In this document: positions 21,618-30,833 of the stretch, piece after piece | Layout of the letters: each line of letters starts with the position of its first letter | Numbering within the stretch: the stretch's first letter is position 1 | NCBI GenBank assembly: GCA_007115705.1 | Contig: QXEO01001034.1 | Span: 496,001-560,000 of the forward strand | Direction: 5' to 3' | Origin: Dactylis glomerata | Taxonomy: Eukaryota; Streptophyta; Magnoliopsida; Poales; Poaceae | Length of the DNA stretch: 64,000 bases | The notes under the pieces: model-generated | The model's database searches: none | The model's input: the letters and a program-made list of their open reading frames with translations, nothing else | What the model was told of the DNA's origin: nothing | Position numbers and translations under genes: made by a program

Positions 21618-22534
21618 CTATAATTCAGACAAACTTTCAAAATAAAAATTTGGATGCTCTCTAGGTATGGCCTTTCATTTCAACTAAACTCCATAAATCC
21701 TGTTGGGCTACATGCTATTCTAAGAACATGTATAATGGTAAAGAAAGTCACGACATAAAAAATATAAACATCACTAATTCTTGGTTGACCAAAAATTAAT
21801 TTAATTTTTTATCAGATGACTTTGAAATTAATGTGCAACTATCAAATTATATTTGTAATTGGAACCTTATGTTCACTTCTAAAGTGCACTAATCACTGTA
21901 AATCCAACGGTCGACATTCCCATTCTATCTATATGCAAAAGTCTTGTGCGACTAGTAGAATCAAAAGAACAGATAAACTCAATAACTCAAATTACCAATT
22001 CTGGTCGGCCTTTGTGAAGTGGCCGCCTCTATCGCATAACCGGAACTCCTGGAGCCTCACGAACCATGATATCGACCATCGGTCGCATGTATTTTTATAT
22101 CGGTCCTGACTTGCTTCACTAAAATAAGTATTTTGCCGCTGCAAGGTACTTTTCGTGTGTGCAATGTGTACGGCAGAAATGGCCTGAATGAACGCATAAT
22201 TAAACTTACACGCACAGCATACTTAATTCCTTCCTTGCTCAATTGTGAGTTTACTTTTCTCGATGCTATCAGCAAAGAACAATGAAACTGCAAAGGTTGT
22301 ATTGGAGGAAGGTATATGCATGCCTTCGGATGTCAAGATGCAGATCTCATAATTTATGCTTCTCCTTTGCAAAAAAAAAAAAAAAAAAAATTGTATCGCG
22401 TGTCTTTTCATTCTCATTCATGTGGACTACTATTATCTTTGAAAAGCTAATGTGAGTTTTTAAGAAAATTCAAAGTGAGTTTAATTGCCAAAATCAACAT
22501 TACAAATGCACAGATGCAATTGTTATTGTTGTAG
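21618..22534. other. Intergenic AT-rich DNA with a 20-base A run
   Basis: No gene is recognised. A run of 20 A residues lies at 22371-22390, possibly a retroposed tail, although no SINE or LINE body is recognised before it. Confidence 0.5.
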
Positions 22535-22669
22535 GCGCGTATTCGATCTACCGAGGAACAAGCAATCACCTGCACGATGACGACACTGAGATTTGGTAAC
22601 GCAGTTCGGTGATCAACGCCTATATCTGCGGGGCATGACTACGGGCGCTCCTCCCATTATACACTGAGA
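22535..22669. repeat. Left flank of an older repeat split by the retrotransposon
   Basis: This segment and 36076-36400 read like two halves of one older grass repeat, as the context on each side resembles parts of a known type of LTR or leader sequence. I recall the motif pair only loosely, so the classification is left open. No coding capacity is visible. Confidence 0.35.
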
Positions 22670-23899
22670 TGAGGAGGCGATATGACGGTTCTGCTCTGCA
22701 ACGCGTGACCCGATGAAGGAAAACAGAGTGGTTTTGGAATTATTATTGCCAAAACCAGGGGGCATGTGTTATCGCCACATTTTGGCCAAATGAGGAGATG
22801 GGCCGTAATCAAGATGGGCTTGGAGGCTGGATCGGCCTTGCGCGTGGATTTGGGCTAATTGCCCGTGTATCTGTATATTATGATAGAGTACGTTTCGGTT
22901 TAAACAAGAGATAGAGTTGTTAGGGTTATTCCAAAGATAGAAAGTCTCCGGACTATAAATATGTACCTAGGGTTATTGAGAAAGGAGGACGACCACGTTC
23001 GCAACAAACACAATCTCGGCGCATCGCCACCCCTTGTTTCGAGGGTTTCTTTCAGGTAAGCGTCGTGCTGCCTAGATCGCATCTCGCGATCTAGGCAGCA
23101 TCTGCTTATGTGTTATTTGGTGTTGCTCGTACTGAAGCCTTGTTGATGGCGAGTAATACTGTTATCATAGATCTGTTTGGGCTAGCATTAGTGCTTTTTG
23201 TTTATGTTTGCTTAGTCATGCTGCCCCTAGAGATCTCGCTGCCTTTGCACCTATTTTGGGTGTAAGGGCAGCATCTTGCTTGATCTTTATTCAGTCGTTT
23301 CAATCTGTCATAGTTGTTTCTTGTTCTCCAAGGATTAGTTTAATATCCGCATGGTTAGGCCTCACAAACGGGTTGAACGATCCAGTAGTACGTAAGGATA
23401 TGGTTTGCCAATTCGAGAGGAGTTGTTCCAGGAATTGACTCTACGTTGGTTTTTTGGCCTCCTCTAGGGTTAGTTTTCTGTTATCTTTCGTATCTACCAG
23501 GCTCAATTACGTGTGGGATGTTCCAATTATGTGGTGAAAGCGTTAAACTGTCGTAGATCGATTTGACTTGTATTGATGAAGCAAAACCCCATGTTATCGT
23601 AGATCTAATGCAGATCCATGGGACAATCGGCTACATGAGCCGATTCACAGGGAAACCTGAGAGCCGATCGAGGCTCGTATTTAATGTTTACTTGTCTGCC
23701 ATGCAGGAAACTAAGCGAAGCAATCCATCACCTTCCTGATCAGGTATAGGTCAGGTGGCACGCCCTTGCATCAGCCAGGACGTGTGCCGGAGTTTTGCGG
23801 GCCGTTGCCCGAGGGACCAGGGCCCACCAGCAGTTCTGGGAGCCTCCCGGCTCTTCGTGTTGCTCGTCGCTGCTCGCCGGTGGGTTTTGACAGGCAACA
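22670..23899 (+). repeat. Left LTR of the Tat element
   Basis: It starts TGAGGAGGCG and ends GGCAACA, and is shared base for base with 34845-36075 apart from four differences. A TATA box (22954-22960) lies about 290 bases in. An inverted repeat around CTAGATCGC...GCGATCTAG lies at about 23071-23097. The start is set at the first TG of the shared block. Confidence 0.88.
22954..22960 (+). promoter_or_regulatory. TATA box in the left LTR
   Basis: TATAAAT lies about 285 bases into the LTR and is preserved in the right LTR near 35130. It is the likely core promoter for the genomic RNA. Confidence 0.55.
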
Positions 23900-23904
23900 C
23901 ATTC

Positions 23905-23920
23905 TGGCACGCCCGGTGGG
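23905..23920 (+). other. Probable primer-binding site
   Basis: TGGCACGCCCGGTGGG begins five bases after the LTR end. A TGG-initial GC-rich stretch at this place is where a host tRNA 3' end primes reverse transcription. The tRNA is not identified here. Confidence 0.6.
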
Positions 23921-23957
23921 ACGCTCAACAACATCTGCATCAACATCTGACGCTACG

Positions 23958-26948
23958 ATGGGAGACAGACCAATCACGTACGACGATCTGTCTGATGAGC
24001 ACAAGAAGAGGTATGATGATATCAAAGCTCTCTTCGAAGCCGATCTCATCGGCTCTTTTGAGAGGACCCGTAAGCATGGCATCAGGTGGAAAGGGTTCTC
24101 ACGCGAAGGCGCTCTCGATGAGGTGGATCTGTCTGTTCCTTCAGAGGATCGCACCAGAGCTCTGCGACAGGAAGTCAATTACATGGTGGCTCATTCTCTT
24201 CACCGCCATTCTGAGAGCCTGGTGAACGCTTTCGAGCGTGTCGCGGTTCGCGTGGTTCAGGAGATCATGAAACATCAGTACTCTCCGTCGGGGCCTACCC
24301 TAGGGACTCACCAGGGAGAAAGACCGCTCCAGACCAGGCCACAGCTACCATTCACGCTTGCAGCTCCGGAGCCACCGGGGTCACCGGCGTACGTCGTCTA
24401 CAAGATTGGAGGTGATCCTGGCGATTACCAATTCCTGTTTGAACCACCTAAAGAAATCCCACATGGATATGTGTGCACATACGTGCCGGACTGCAACAGC
24501 CTGACGCGCATGAACCAGATTGCAACCGCAGGGATTTCTGGGGCAGGTGTTTCTGGAGTAGGGACTTCGGGAGCAGGGATGTCCGGGATGGACGCTGATA
24601 AACAGGCGTGGCTAGCTAAGTATGCCACCGGAACGAGTCATGAGAATTTAGCCCCTGCAGCTCAAACGGTGGAGCAACTCAGTACCATCTTGAGAGACCA
24701 GTTCGGCTTCGTACCGAAGAGGAGAACAATCGGCTATTCCAAGCCGTACCCCAACGAGTATGATCTGATTCCGCTTCCACCCAAGTATCGGCTCCCTGAG
24801 TTCTCAAAATTTAATGGTTCAGAAGGGTCTAGCTCGATCGAGCACGTGAGCCGATATTTGGCACAGTTAGGCATGATTTCAGCATCGGATCAGTTACGCG
24901 TAAGGTTCTTTGCGCAATCTCTGACAGGACCAGCTTTTGGGTGGTACACCTCGTTGCCACCAGATTCGATCCGGACCTGGAAGCAGCTGGAAGAACAGTT
25001 CCATATTCAGTATCATTCAGAAGCTACCGAGGCTGGCATTGCCGATCTGGCGCAGGTGCGGCAGAAGCGGGGAGAAACGGTAGCCGAGTATATTCAGCGT
25101 TTCAGGACTGTCAAGAACCGATGTTATTCGGCTCGTTTAACTGAGAAAGAAGCGGTCGAGCTGGCCGTGTTGGGTCTCTCAGCACCGATCAAGGATCTGG
25201 CTTTCCAAGTAGAATACAATTCACTGGCGCACATGGTCCAGAAACTGACAATGTATGAGCAGCGCCACCCTGAGTTGTACCAAGACAAGTTCAAACGTCC
25301 GATAAGCCTGGTCGATGCAGAAGAAGAGGATCTTGTGGAAGACCAGGAGATAGCCGTGGCTGAATGGGCTCGGGGAGCAGATCCTGTGTCCTGCAAATGG
25401 GTGAAACAGCAAGGGCCTGCAAAAGGGTTCGACTTCGATGTAAGCAAAGCTGAGCAGATATTCGATTTACTGCTGAAGGAAAAGCAGCTGAAGTTACCCG
25501 AAGGCCATAAAATCCCTACGGCGCAAGAGATGAACGGGAGATCATACTGCAAGTGGCATCACTCGTTCACCCACACCACCAATGATTGCAAAGAGCTACG
25601 TCGGCAGATCCAAACGGCGATAGAACAGGGCCGTCTGATCCTTGGGCAGTTCGCCATGAAAGTGGACACAAACCCGTTTCCTGGCATCAACCTGGTAGAG
25701 CACAGCCACTCCACGAGGCGTCAGCTAGATTTCTCGTTCGATATTAACATGGCAGGGCCTGTGTACCACCATGGCAAGTATAAGGAGGAAAGCGGCCACT
25801 CCCGGGGCAAAGAAAAGGAAGAGGCCGGTCCACGCGACCGGCCCCGTTATGATGATAGGCGGTATATAACCGAGGAACAAGTGAGAAGCGTGCGATATCA
25901 GAAGCCACACTCCACGCATCTCCTTAACAAGTATGAGCGTCAGTATGACCGACGTCGGCAGTACGACAGAGATGATGAGAGAGATCGTCGGACCGACGCA
26001 TACGATGGGAGATACCGTCGGCATGATAGAGATGATGAAGGATATGAGCACCGCGCTAGGGGAAGGTCAAAGGAAAAGGAAGGCATGGATAAACATTGGG
26101 ATTGTCCTTTCTTCAAGTACTGTTGGGATGCGGGAATGAGCCGATTGCCTACAGTCGACAACTGCCCGGAATGTGGACAGCAGAAGGATGACACAGGTCC
26201 AGTTTCAGTGTTCAAGCGTCTAGGGCCTCTCCTGCCTCAGGACAGACAATCATCTCGAGCAAAAGATCTCGAGGAGTCAGAGGATGAAGAAGAAGATAGA
26301 TATCACCGGCCAAGGTGGTGTCCCGATGGACTCAGACACACCCAAAAGCGTAGAGTTCAGCGGCTACGTAGCTTGGAGGAAGCCGAAGCGCAGTACCTCC
26401 ACACTTTAAGGCAAGCCCGGCCTGATCTGGCCGTGAAAATTCAGCGAACCTTGGAGACGGAGGCCCGTCCAAAGAAGAAAGAGTGGCGCCCCAAACCAGT
26501 AAAAGCCGATGCGAAGACATCGGCTGACACAAACATGGTGTTCATACTTCCGTCAGAGTTTTGCACTCCAAGAACCGAAGAACTACTAGTGGCACAGTTT
26601 GACTGCGGCCCGCAGCCGGTCATCTTTGAAAAGCCACAGGAGAAGGGCTACAAACATCTGAAAGCCCTGTACCTGAGAGGTTTTATCAATGGGCAGCCTG
26701 TCCGCAAGATGTTGGTTGACACCGGAGCGGCAGTCAATATAATGCCATACTCCATGCTGCGGCGTTTGGGACGCTCCACTGCAGATCTGATCAAAACCAA
26801 CGTCACGCTAAGCGACTTCAACGGCCAAGCTTCGGAAACGCAAGGCGTTCTGAACGTGGATCTGACCGTGGGTAGAAAAACCATCCCTACGTCGTTCTTC
26901 ATTGTTGACAGCAAAAGCACCTACGCTGTCTTGCTGGGTAGGGATTAG
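23958..26948 (+). CDS. Gag and aspartic protease of the Tat element
   Basis: The frame encodes 996 residues from the ATG at 23958 (MGDRPITYDD), chosen as the first ATG after the primer site that starts conserved sequence. The capsid-like Retrotrans_gag region (FFAQSLTGPAFGWYTSL ... VAEYIQRFR) spans about residues 310-410. A variant zinc-knuckle-like CKWHHSFTHTTNDC lies at about 531. A highly charged Arg/Asp-rich stretch (about 590-720) may bind RNA. The retropepsin motif VDTGAAVNIMP has its DTGA at 921-924. The frame stops at TAG (26946-26948) right after YAVLLGRD, where relatives have Trp. The stop therefore cuts the protease short. Gag proteins package RNA in cytoplasmic particles. Confidence 0.88.
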   Translation: MGDRPITYDDLSDEHKKRYDDIKALFEADLIGSFERTRKHGIRWKGFSREGALDEVDLSVPSEDRTRALRQEVNYMVAHSLHRHSESLVNAFERVAVRVVQEIMKHQYSPSGPTLGTHQGERPLQTRPQLPFTLAAPEPPGSPAYVVYKIGGDPGDYQFLFEPPKEIPHGYVCTYVPDCNSLTRMNQIATAGISGAGVSGVGTSGAGMSGMDADKQAWLAKYATGTSHENLAPAAQTVEQLSTILRDQFGFVPKRRTIGYSKPYPNEYDLIPLPPKYRLPEFSKFNGSEGSSSIEHVSRYLAQLGMISASDQLRVRFFAQSLTGPAFGWYTSLPPDSIRTWKQLEEQFHIQYHSEATEAGIADLAQVRQKRGETVAEYIQRFRTVKNRCYSARLTEKEAVELAVLGLSAPIKDLAFQVEYNSLAHMVQKLTMYEQRHPELYQDKFKRPISLVDAEEEDLVEDQEIAVAEWARGADPVSCKWVKQQGPAKGFDFDVSKAEQIFDLLLKEKQLKLPEGHKIPTAQEMNGRSYCKWHHSFTHTTNDCKELRRQIQTAIEQGRLILGQFAMKVDTNPFPGINLVEHSHSTRRQLDFSFDINMAGPVYHHGKYKEESGHSRGKEKEEAGPRDRPRYDDRRYITEEQVRSVRYQKPHSTHLLNKYERQYDRRRQYDRDDERDRRTDAYDGRYRRHDRDDEGYEHRARGRSKEKEGMDKHWDCPFFKYCWDAGMSRLPTVDNCPECGQQKDDTGPVSVFKRLGPLLPQDRQSSRAKDLEESEDEEEDRYHRPRWCPDGLRHTQKRRVQRLRSLEEAEAQYLHTLRQARPDLAVKIQRTLETEARPKKKEWRPKPVKADAKTSADTNMVFILPSEFCTPRTEELLVAQFDCGPQPVIFEKPQEKGYKHLKALYLRGFINGQPVRKMLVDTGAAVNIMPYSMLRRLGRSTADLIKTNVTLSDFNGQASETQGVLNVDLTVGRKTIPTSFFIVDSKSTYAVLLGRD

Positions 26949-27185
26949 ATTCACGCTAACTGCTGCATTCCATCCACGATGCACCAATGCCTGATACAGT
27001 GGGATGGAGATGAAGTGGAGGTCATTCATGCAGATGATTCGATCGAGATCTCAATAGCTGGCATGAACATTTGGGACGCAGAAGACCAAGAGCCGATCTC
27101 TGGAGTCAGTCTAGACGGCTGTGAGCGCATTGAAGCTACAAAAAACGGGGCGAGGCTGGTCTTATCCACTGGCCTGACAGAGTAG
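26949..27185 (+). pseudogene. In-frame remainder of the protease region after the TAG
   Basis: The same frame continues after the TAG for 78 codons (IHANCCIPSTMHQ, ending STGLTE). This is the usual continuation of the protease domain (GRDWIHAN...). A single G-to-A change (TGG to TAG) would explain the break. Read-through would restore the domain. It ends at a stop at 27183-27185, before the pol frame. Confidence 0.75.
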
Positions 27186-27434
27186 CAAAGCCCACGATTG
27201 TGCGTGGTAAGGCCGATCCCTGCGATCGGCCACAAAAAATAAAAAGCAGTGATCTTACGACAAGCATGTCATGTAGTCGTAGTAGGGAGATTCCCTACCA
27301 TTGTAGAGCACAAATAAGTTGTAAACCTTCCTTGAGTAATGCAATCAAAAAGGGGGCCGATTCCGGCAATCGGCCCAAATCATCTTTGTTATCCTCACCA
27401 AACTTTTGGCCTGTGTTCAGCATCGATTTTGCAG
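27186..27434. other. Protease-RT spacer with two hairpins and intron-like borders
   Basis: The spacer holds two palindromes, GGCCGAT...ATCGGCC (27211-27231) and GGGCCGATT...AATCGGCCC (about 27353-27375). A GTAAG donor lies at 27207 and a TTTTGCAG acceptor ends at 27434. Splicing them would remove 228 bases. Ogre elements of the same lineage are known to carry an intron between protease and RT, so this is a candidate. The upstream frame is already closed at 27183, so splicing alone would not join the frames. Confidence 0.4.
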
Positions 27435-30400
27435 GTGACGGAAAGCTGGGGTATGGGTTTACATCCGCTGATGAGCTAGAGGAGATTGACATCGGTCCTG
27501 GGGATAAGCCACGACCAACATTTATCAGCAAAAAGTTAGATCCGAATCTGCGGGGTCCGATGATAGCTTTGTTGAAAGAATATCCAGATTGCTTTGCCTG
27601 GGACTATACGGAGATGCCCGGGTTAGACAGGAGCATCATTGAGCATCGGCTCCCGCTTAAAAAAGGGTTTCGGCCATTCCAGCAGCGAGCACGACAGATG
27701 AAGGCCGAAATTTTAGAGGAAGTCAAGAAAGAGATCGAGAAAATGTTGAAAGCTGGGTTCATCAGGCCATGCAGGTATGCTGAGTGGATTTCTAGTATCG
27801 TACCTGTAGAGAAAAAGGATGGCCGATGGCGTGTTGCCATAGATTTTCGGGATCTCAATAGAGCCACTCCAAAGGATGAGTATCCGATGCCGGTAGCAGA
27901 GACATTGATCAACGCAGCTGCTGGTCATAAGGTCTTGAGCTTTATGGATGGCAATGCCGGTTACAATCAAATTTTTATGGCTCCAGAAGATATACACAAG
28001 ACTGCATTCAGAGTCCCAGGTTCGGTGGGGTTGTTTGAATACGTAGTCATGACATTTGGACTGAAGAATGCCGGCGCCACATACCAAAGAGCCATGAATT
28101 ACATTTTCCATGATCTGATCGGCAAGCTGGTGGAAATTTATATCGATGACGTGGTAGTCAAGTCTGCTTCAGTACAAGGACACTTGGACGATCTGCGACG
28201 CGTCCTGGACCGAACCAGAAAATTCGGACTACGGATGAATCCAAAGAAGTGTGCCTTCGGTGTGACGGCCGGTCAGTTCTTGGGTTTCTTGGTCCATGAA
28301 CGCGGAATTGAGATCGGCCTGAAAAGTCAGGAGGCAGTGCGAACAATGAAGCCACCTACCACGAAGAAAGAACTGCAGTGTCTCATCGGCAAGATCAACT
28401 TCGTCAGAAGGTTCATCTCCAATCTGTCAGGAAGAATAGAGCCGTTCATGGGACTGGTGAAAATTAAATATGATGAGGAGTTCTGCTGGGGGATAGAACA
28501 ACAACGAGCCTTCGACGAGATCAAAGAATATCTAACGAAGCCGCCAGTGTTGGTTCCACCGCAGCAGGATAGGCCGTTCTACATTTACTTGTCAGTGGCT
28601 GACACGTCCATCGCCTCGGTGGTGGTACAAGTTTATGATGGTCTGGAGCGAGTTGTGTTTTACATCAGCAGAAGAATGCTGGATGCAGAGACGAGGTATC
28701 CTGAGATCGAGAAGTTATGCCTCTGCCTATTTTTCACCTGCACCAAGCTGCGACACATCTTGCTGTCAGCAGAGATTATCATCATATGCAAATCAGATGT
28801 CATAAAACATATGCTGTCGGCTCCTGTGCTGAAAGGCCGACTCGGCAAATGGATGTTTGCATTATCGGAATTTGATATCCGGTATCAACCCGCCAAAGCG
28901 GTTAAGGGACAGGCGTTGGCCGATCTTATTGCTGAACGAATCAACACTGATATAGCAGCACTGTCTGTACGGGCATGGGCTATGTTTTTCGATGGATCGG
29001 CTTGTGATGATGGTTGCGGCATCGGCATTCTACTCGTGTCGCCCCGGGGGGCAACATATTCCTTCTCCATCAGGCTATCTACCCCTTGCACCAACAATGT
29101 CGCTGAGTATGAGGCAATACGCAAGGGAATGGAGTTGCTCATTGAAGCCGGAGCAGAAGCAGTGGAACTTTTTGGAGACTCCAAATTGGTGATTTCCCAA
29201 CTCACGGACGAATACAAGTGTGAGAGCGAGTCACTCTTCCCATTATGGTTGCAATGCCGTGAGCTGATGGCACAGTTCAGGTACTTAAACTTTAACTGGA
29301 TCCCGCAATCGCAGAATACCGAGGCGAATGATCTTGCACAGATGGCTTCAGGCTACAAGGACATAGCAGTTGGAACTGATGTTCAGGTACAGTTCCTGGA
29401 GGCGGACGACTGGAGAGCCGATATCTTCAATTACTTGAAAGATTCGGCTCGGGGGGCACCTAAACGGATAAGGTACAAGGCCATGAAGTATGTGCTTATT
29501 GGGGATGACATGTTCTACAGGACTCTGGAAGGGCTATTGCTCAAATGTCTAGGGCCAGCCGAGGCAAATCGGCTTCTACACGAGGTACACGAAGGCGCCT
29601 GTGGAACTCACCAATCGGCTCACAAGATGAAATGGTTGATCAGGCGATCAGGGTTTTATTGGCCCACCATGCTTGAGGACTGTTTTAAGTACTATAAAGG
29701 GTGTCAAGCATGTCAGAAATTCGGGAAGATTCAGATGGTACCTGCATCAGCGATGAACCCCATCATCAAGCCTTGGCCATTCCGAGGTTGGGGCATGGAT
29801 ATGATTGGCAAGATCAATCCTCCATCAAGCAAAGGCCACATGTGGATTTTGGCCATTACGGATTATTTCACTAAATGGGTGGAAGCCGTCCCTATGAAGT
29901 CAGTAAACTCGAAGGATGTTATCAATTTCGTGAAAGAACATGTCATTCATAGATTCGGGATTCCCCAAACTATCACGACCGATGGAGGTTCGGTCTTCAT
30001 TTCTCACGAGTTTAGAGAGTTCTGTGAGGACGCGGGAATTAAGCTGATCCGATCATCTCCATATTATGCTCAAGCAAATGGGCAAGCTGAAGCGTCCAAT
30101 CAGAGCCTTATCAAGCTGATCAAGAGAAAAATCGACGAGCACCCTAGGCGTTGGCACGAGGTTTTGTCAGAAGCTTTGTGGGCTTATCGCATGTCATGTC
30201 ATGGAGCGATAAAAACCTCGCCATACCATCTAGTCTATGGACAAGAAGCCGTATTGCCATGGGAGATTACGGCTGGATCGAGGCGTGTCACTTTTCAGAA
30301 CGATCTAACAACTGAAGAATATGCAGCCCTGATGAGTGACAGTGTTGAGGATTTAACTGAACTTAGGCTGTGGTCCCTTGAGAAAATTAAAGAGAACAAA

Positions 30401-30670
30401 GCCAAGGTAGCCCGTGCATATAATAAGAAGGTGAGACCAAAGGAGTTCCACGTTGGTGATCTGGTATGGGAAGCTGTATTGCCATTGGGAACTAAGGATG
30501 CAGCATACGGTAAATGGTCTCCAAATTGGCACGGGCCATACAGGGTCGACCAAGTTTTAAGGGGCAACGCGTACATGCTTGAGGAGCTGGACGGTGTGAA
30601 ATTCCCAGTGGCTGTTAACGGTCAGCATCTCAAGAAATATTTCCCAAGCATGTGGGATGATGGACAGTGA
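27200..30670 (+). CDS. Pol polyprotein: RT, RNase H, archaeal-type RNase H, integrase
   Basis: The open frame is 1156 codons, with conserved sequence starting near 27425 and no ATG at its head. It therefore needs a frameshift, splice or read-through from gag-protease. RT shows RVAIDFRDLN and the YIDD catalytic box (residues 314-317). The native RNase H (about 430-560) looks degenerate. A second, archaeal-type RNase H has D598, E636 and D660. Integrase has its HHCC zinc finger (about 797-840) and DD35E residues D867, D928 and E964. A GPYRV-containing C-terminal domain follows. All catalytic residues of RT, the second RNase H and integrase are present, so pol may still be active. The products copy the RNA and insert the cDNA. 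Confidence 0.92.
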   Translation: MRGKADPCDRPQKIKSSDLTTSMSCSRSREIPYHCRAQISCKPSLSNAIKKGADSGNRPKSSLLSSPNFWPVFSIDFAGDGKLGYGFTSADELEEIDIGPGDKPRPTFISKKLDPNLRGPMIALLKEYPDCFAWDYTEMPGLDRSIIEHRLPLKKGFRPFQQRARQMKAEILEEVKKEIEKMLKAGFIRPCRYAEWISSIVPVEKKDGRWRVAIDFRDLNRATPKDEYPMPVAETLINAAAGHKVLSFMDGNAGYNQIFMAPEDIHKTAFRVPGSVGLFEYVVMTFGLKNAGATYQRAMNYIFHDLIGKLVEIYIDDVVVKSASVQGHLDDLRRVLDRTRKFGLRMNPKKCAFGVTAGQFLGFLVHERGIEIGLKSQEAVRTMKPPTTKKELQCLIGKINFVRRFISNLSGRIEPFMGLVKIKYDEEFCWGIEQQRAFDEIKEYLTKPPVLVPPQQDRPFYIYLSVADTSIASVVVQVYDGLERVVFYISRRMLDAETRYPEIEKLCLCLFFTCTKLRHILLSAEIIIICKSDVIKHMLSAPVLKGRLGKWMFALSEFDIRYQPAKAVKGQALADLIAERINTDIAALSVRAWAMFFDGSACDDGCGIGILLVSPRGATYSFSIRLSTPCTNNVAEYEAIRKGMELLIEAGAEAVELFGDSKLVISQLTDEYKCESESLFPLWLQCRELMAQFRYLNFNWIPQSQNTEANDLAQMASGYKDIAVGTDVQVQFLEADDWRADIFNYLKDSARGAPKRIRYKAMKYVLIGDDMFYRTLEGLLLKCLGPAEANRLLHEVHEGACGTHQSAHKMKWLIRRSGFYWPTMLEDCFKYYKGCQACQKFGKIQMVPASAMNPIIKPWPFRGWGMDMIGKINPPSSKGHMWILAITDYFTKWVEAVPMKSVNSKDVINFVKEHVIHRFGIPQTITTDGGSVFISHEFREFCEDAGIKLIRSSPYYAQANGQAEASNQSLIKLIKRKIDEHPRRWHEVLSEALWAYRMSCHGAIKTSPYHLVYGQEAVLPWEITAGSRRVTFQNDLTTEEYAALMSDSVEDLTELRLWSLEKIKENKAKVARAYNKKVRPKEFHVGDLVWEAVLPLGTKDAAYGKWSPNWHGPYRVDQVLRGNAYMLEELDGVKFPVAVNGQHLKKYFPSMWDDGQ

Positions 30671-30753
30671 AATATGGGGGCCGATACATGAAATCGGCCA
30701 GTAAAAAAATATATATCCAGTGAAACATGGGGGCCGATACATGAAATCGGCCA
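30668..30753. repeat. Twin GGCCGAT hairpins at the pol stop
   Basis: Two nearly identical units with a 52-base period (30668-30701 and 30720-30753) each contain GGCCGATACATGAAATCGGCC, a 7-bp-arm palindrome with a 7-base loop. The first unit includes the pol stop codon (30668-30670). An A-rich run follows. Similar hairpins occur in the protease-RT spacer, so they are an element-wide structure. Confidence 0.8.
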
Positions 30754-30833
30754 AAAAAAAAAAAAAACAGTGCACAGCCATCGACTCTCGAGGTTCAGAC
30801 TGTTACGAGCAGGTGTCAGGTTACATGAATAAG

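Noticed and set aside
27200..27425. Protein start of pol at 27200
   Set aside because: The codon is GTG, not ATG, and the first 75 codons read through spacer hairpins without conserved motifs. Pol homology starts near 27425.
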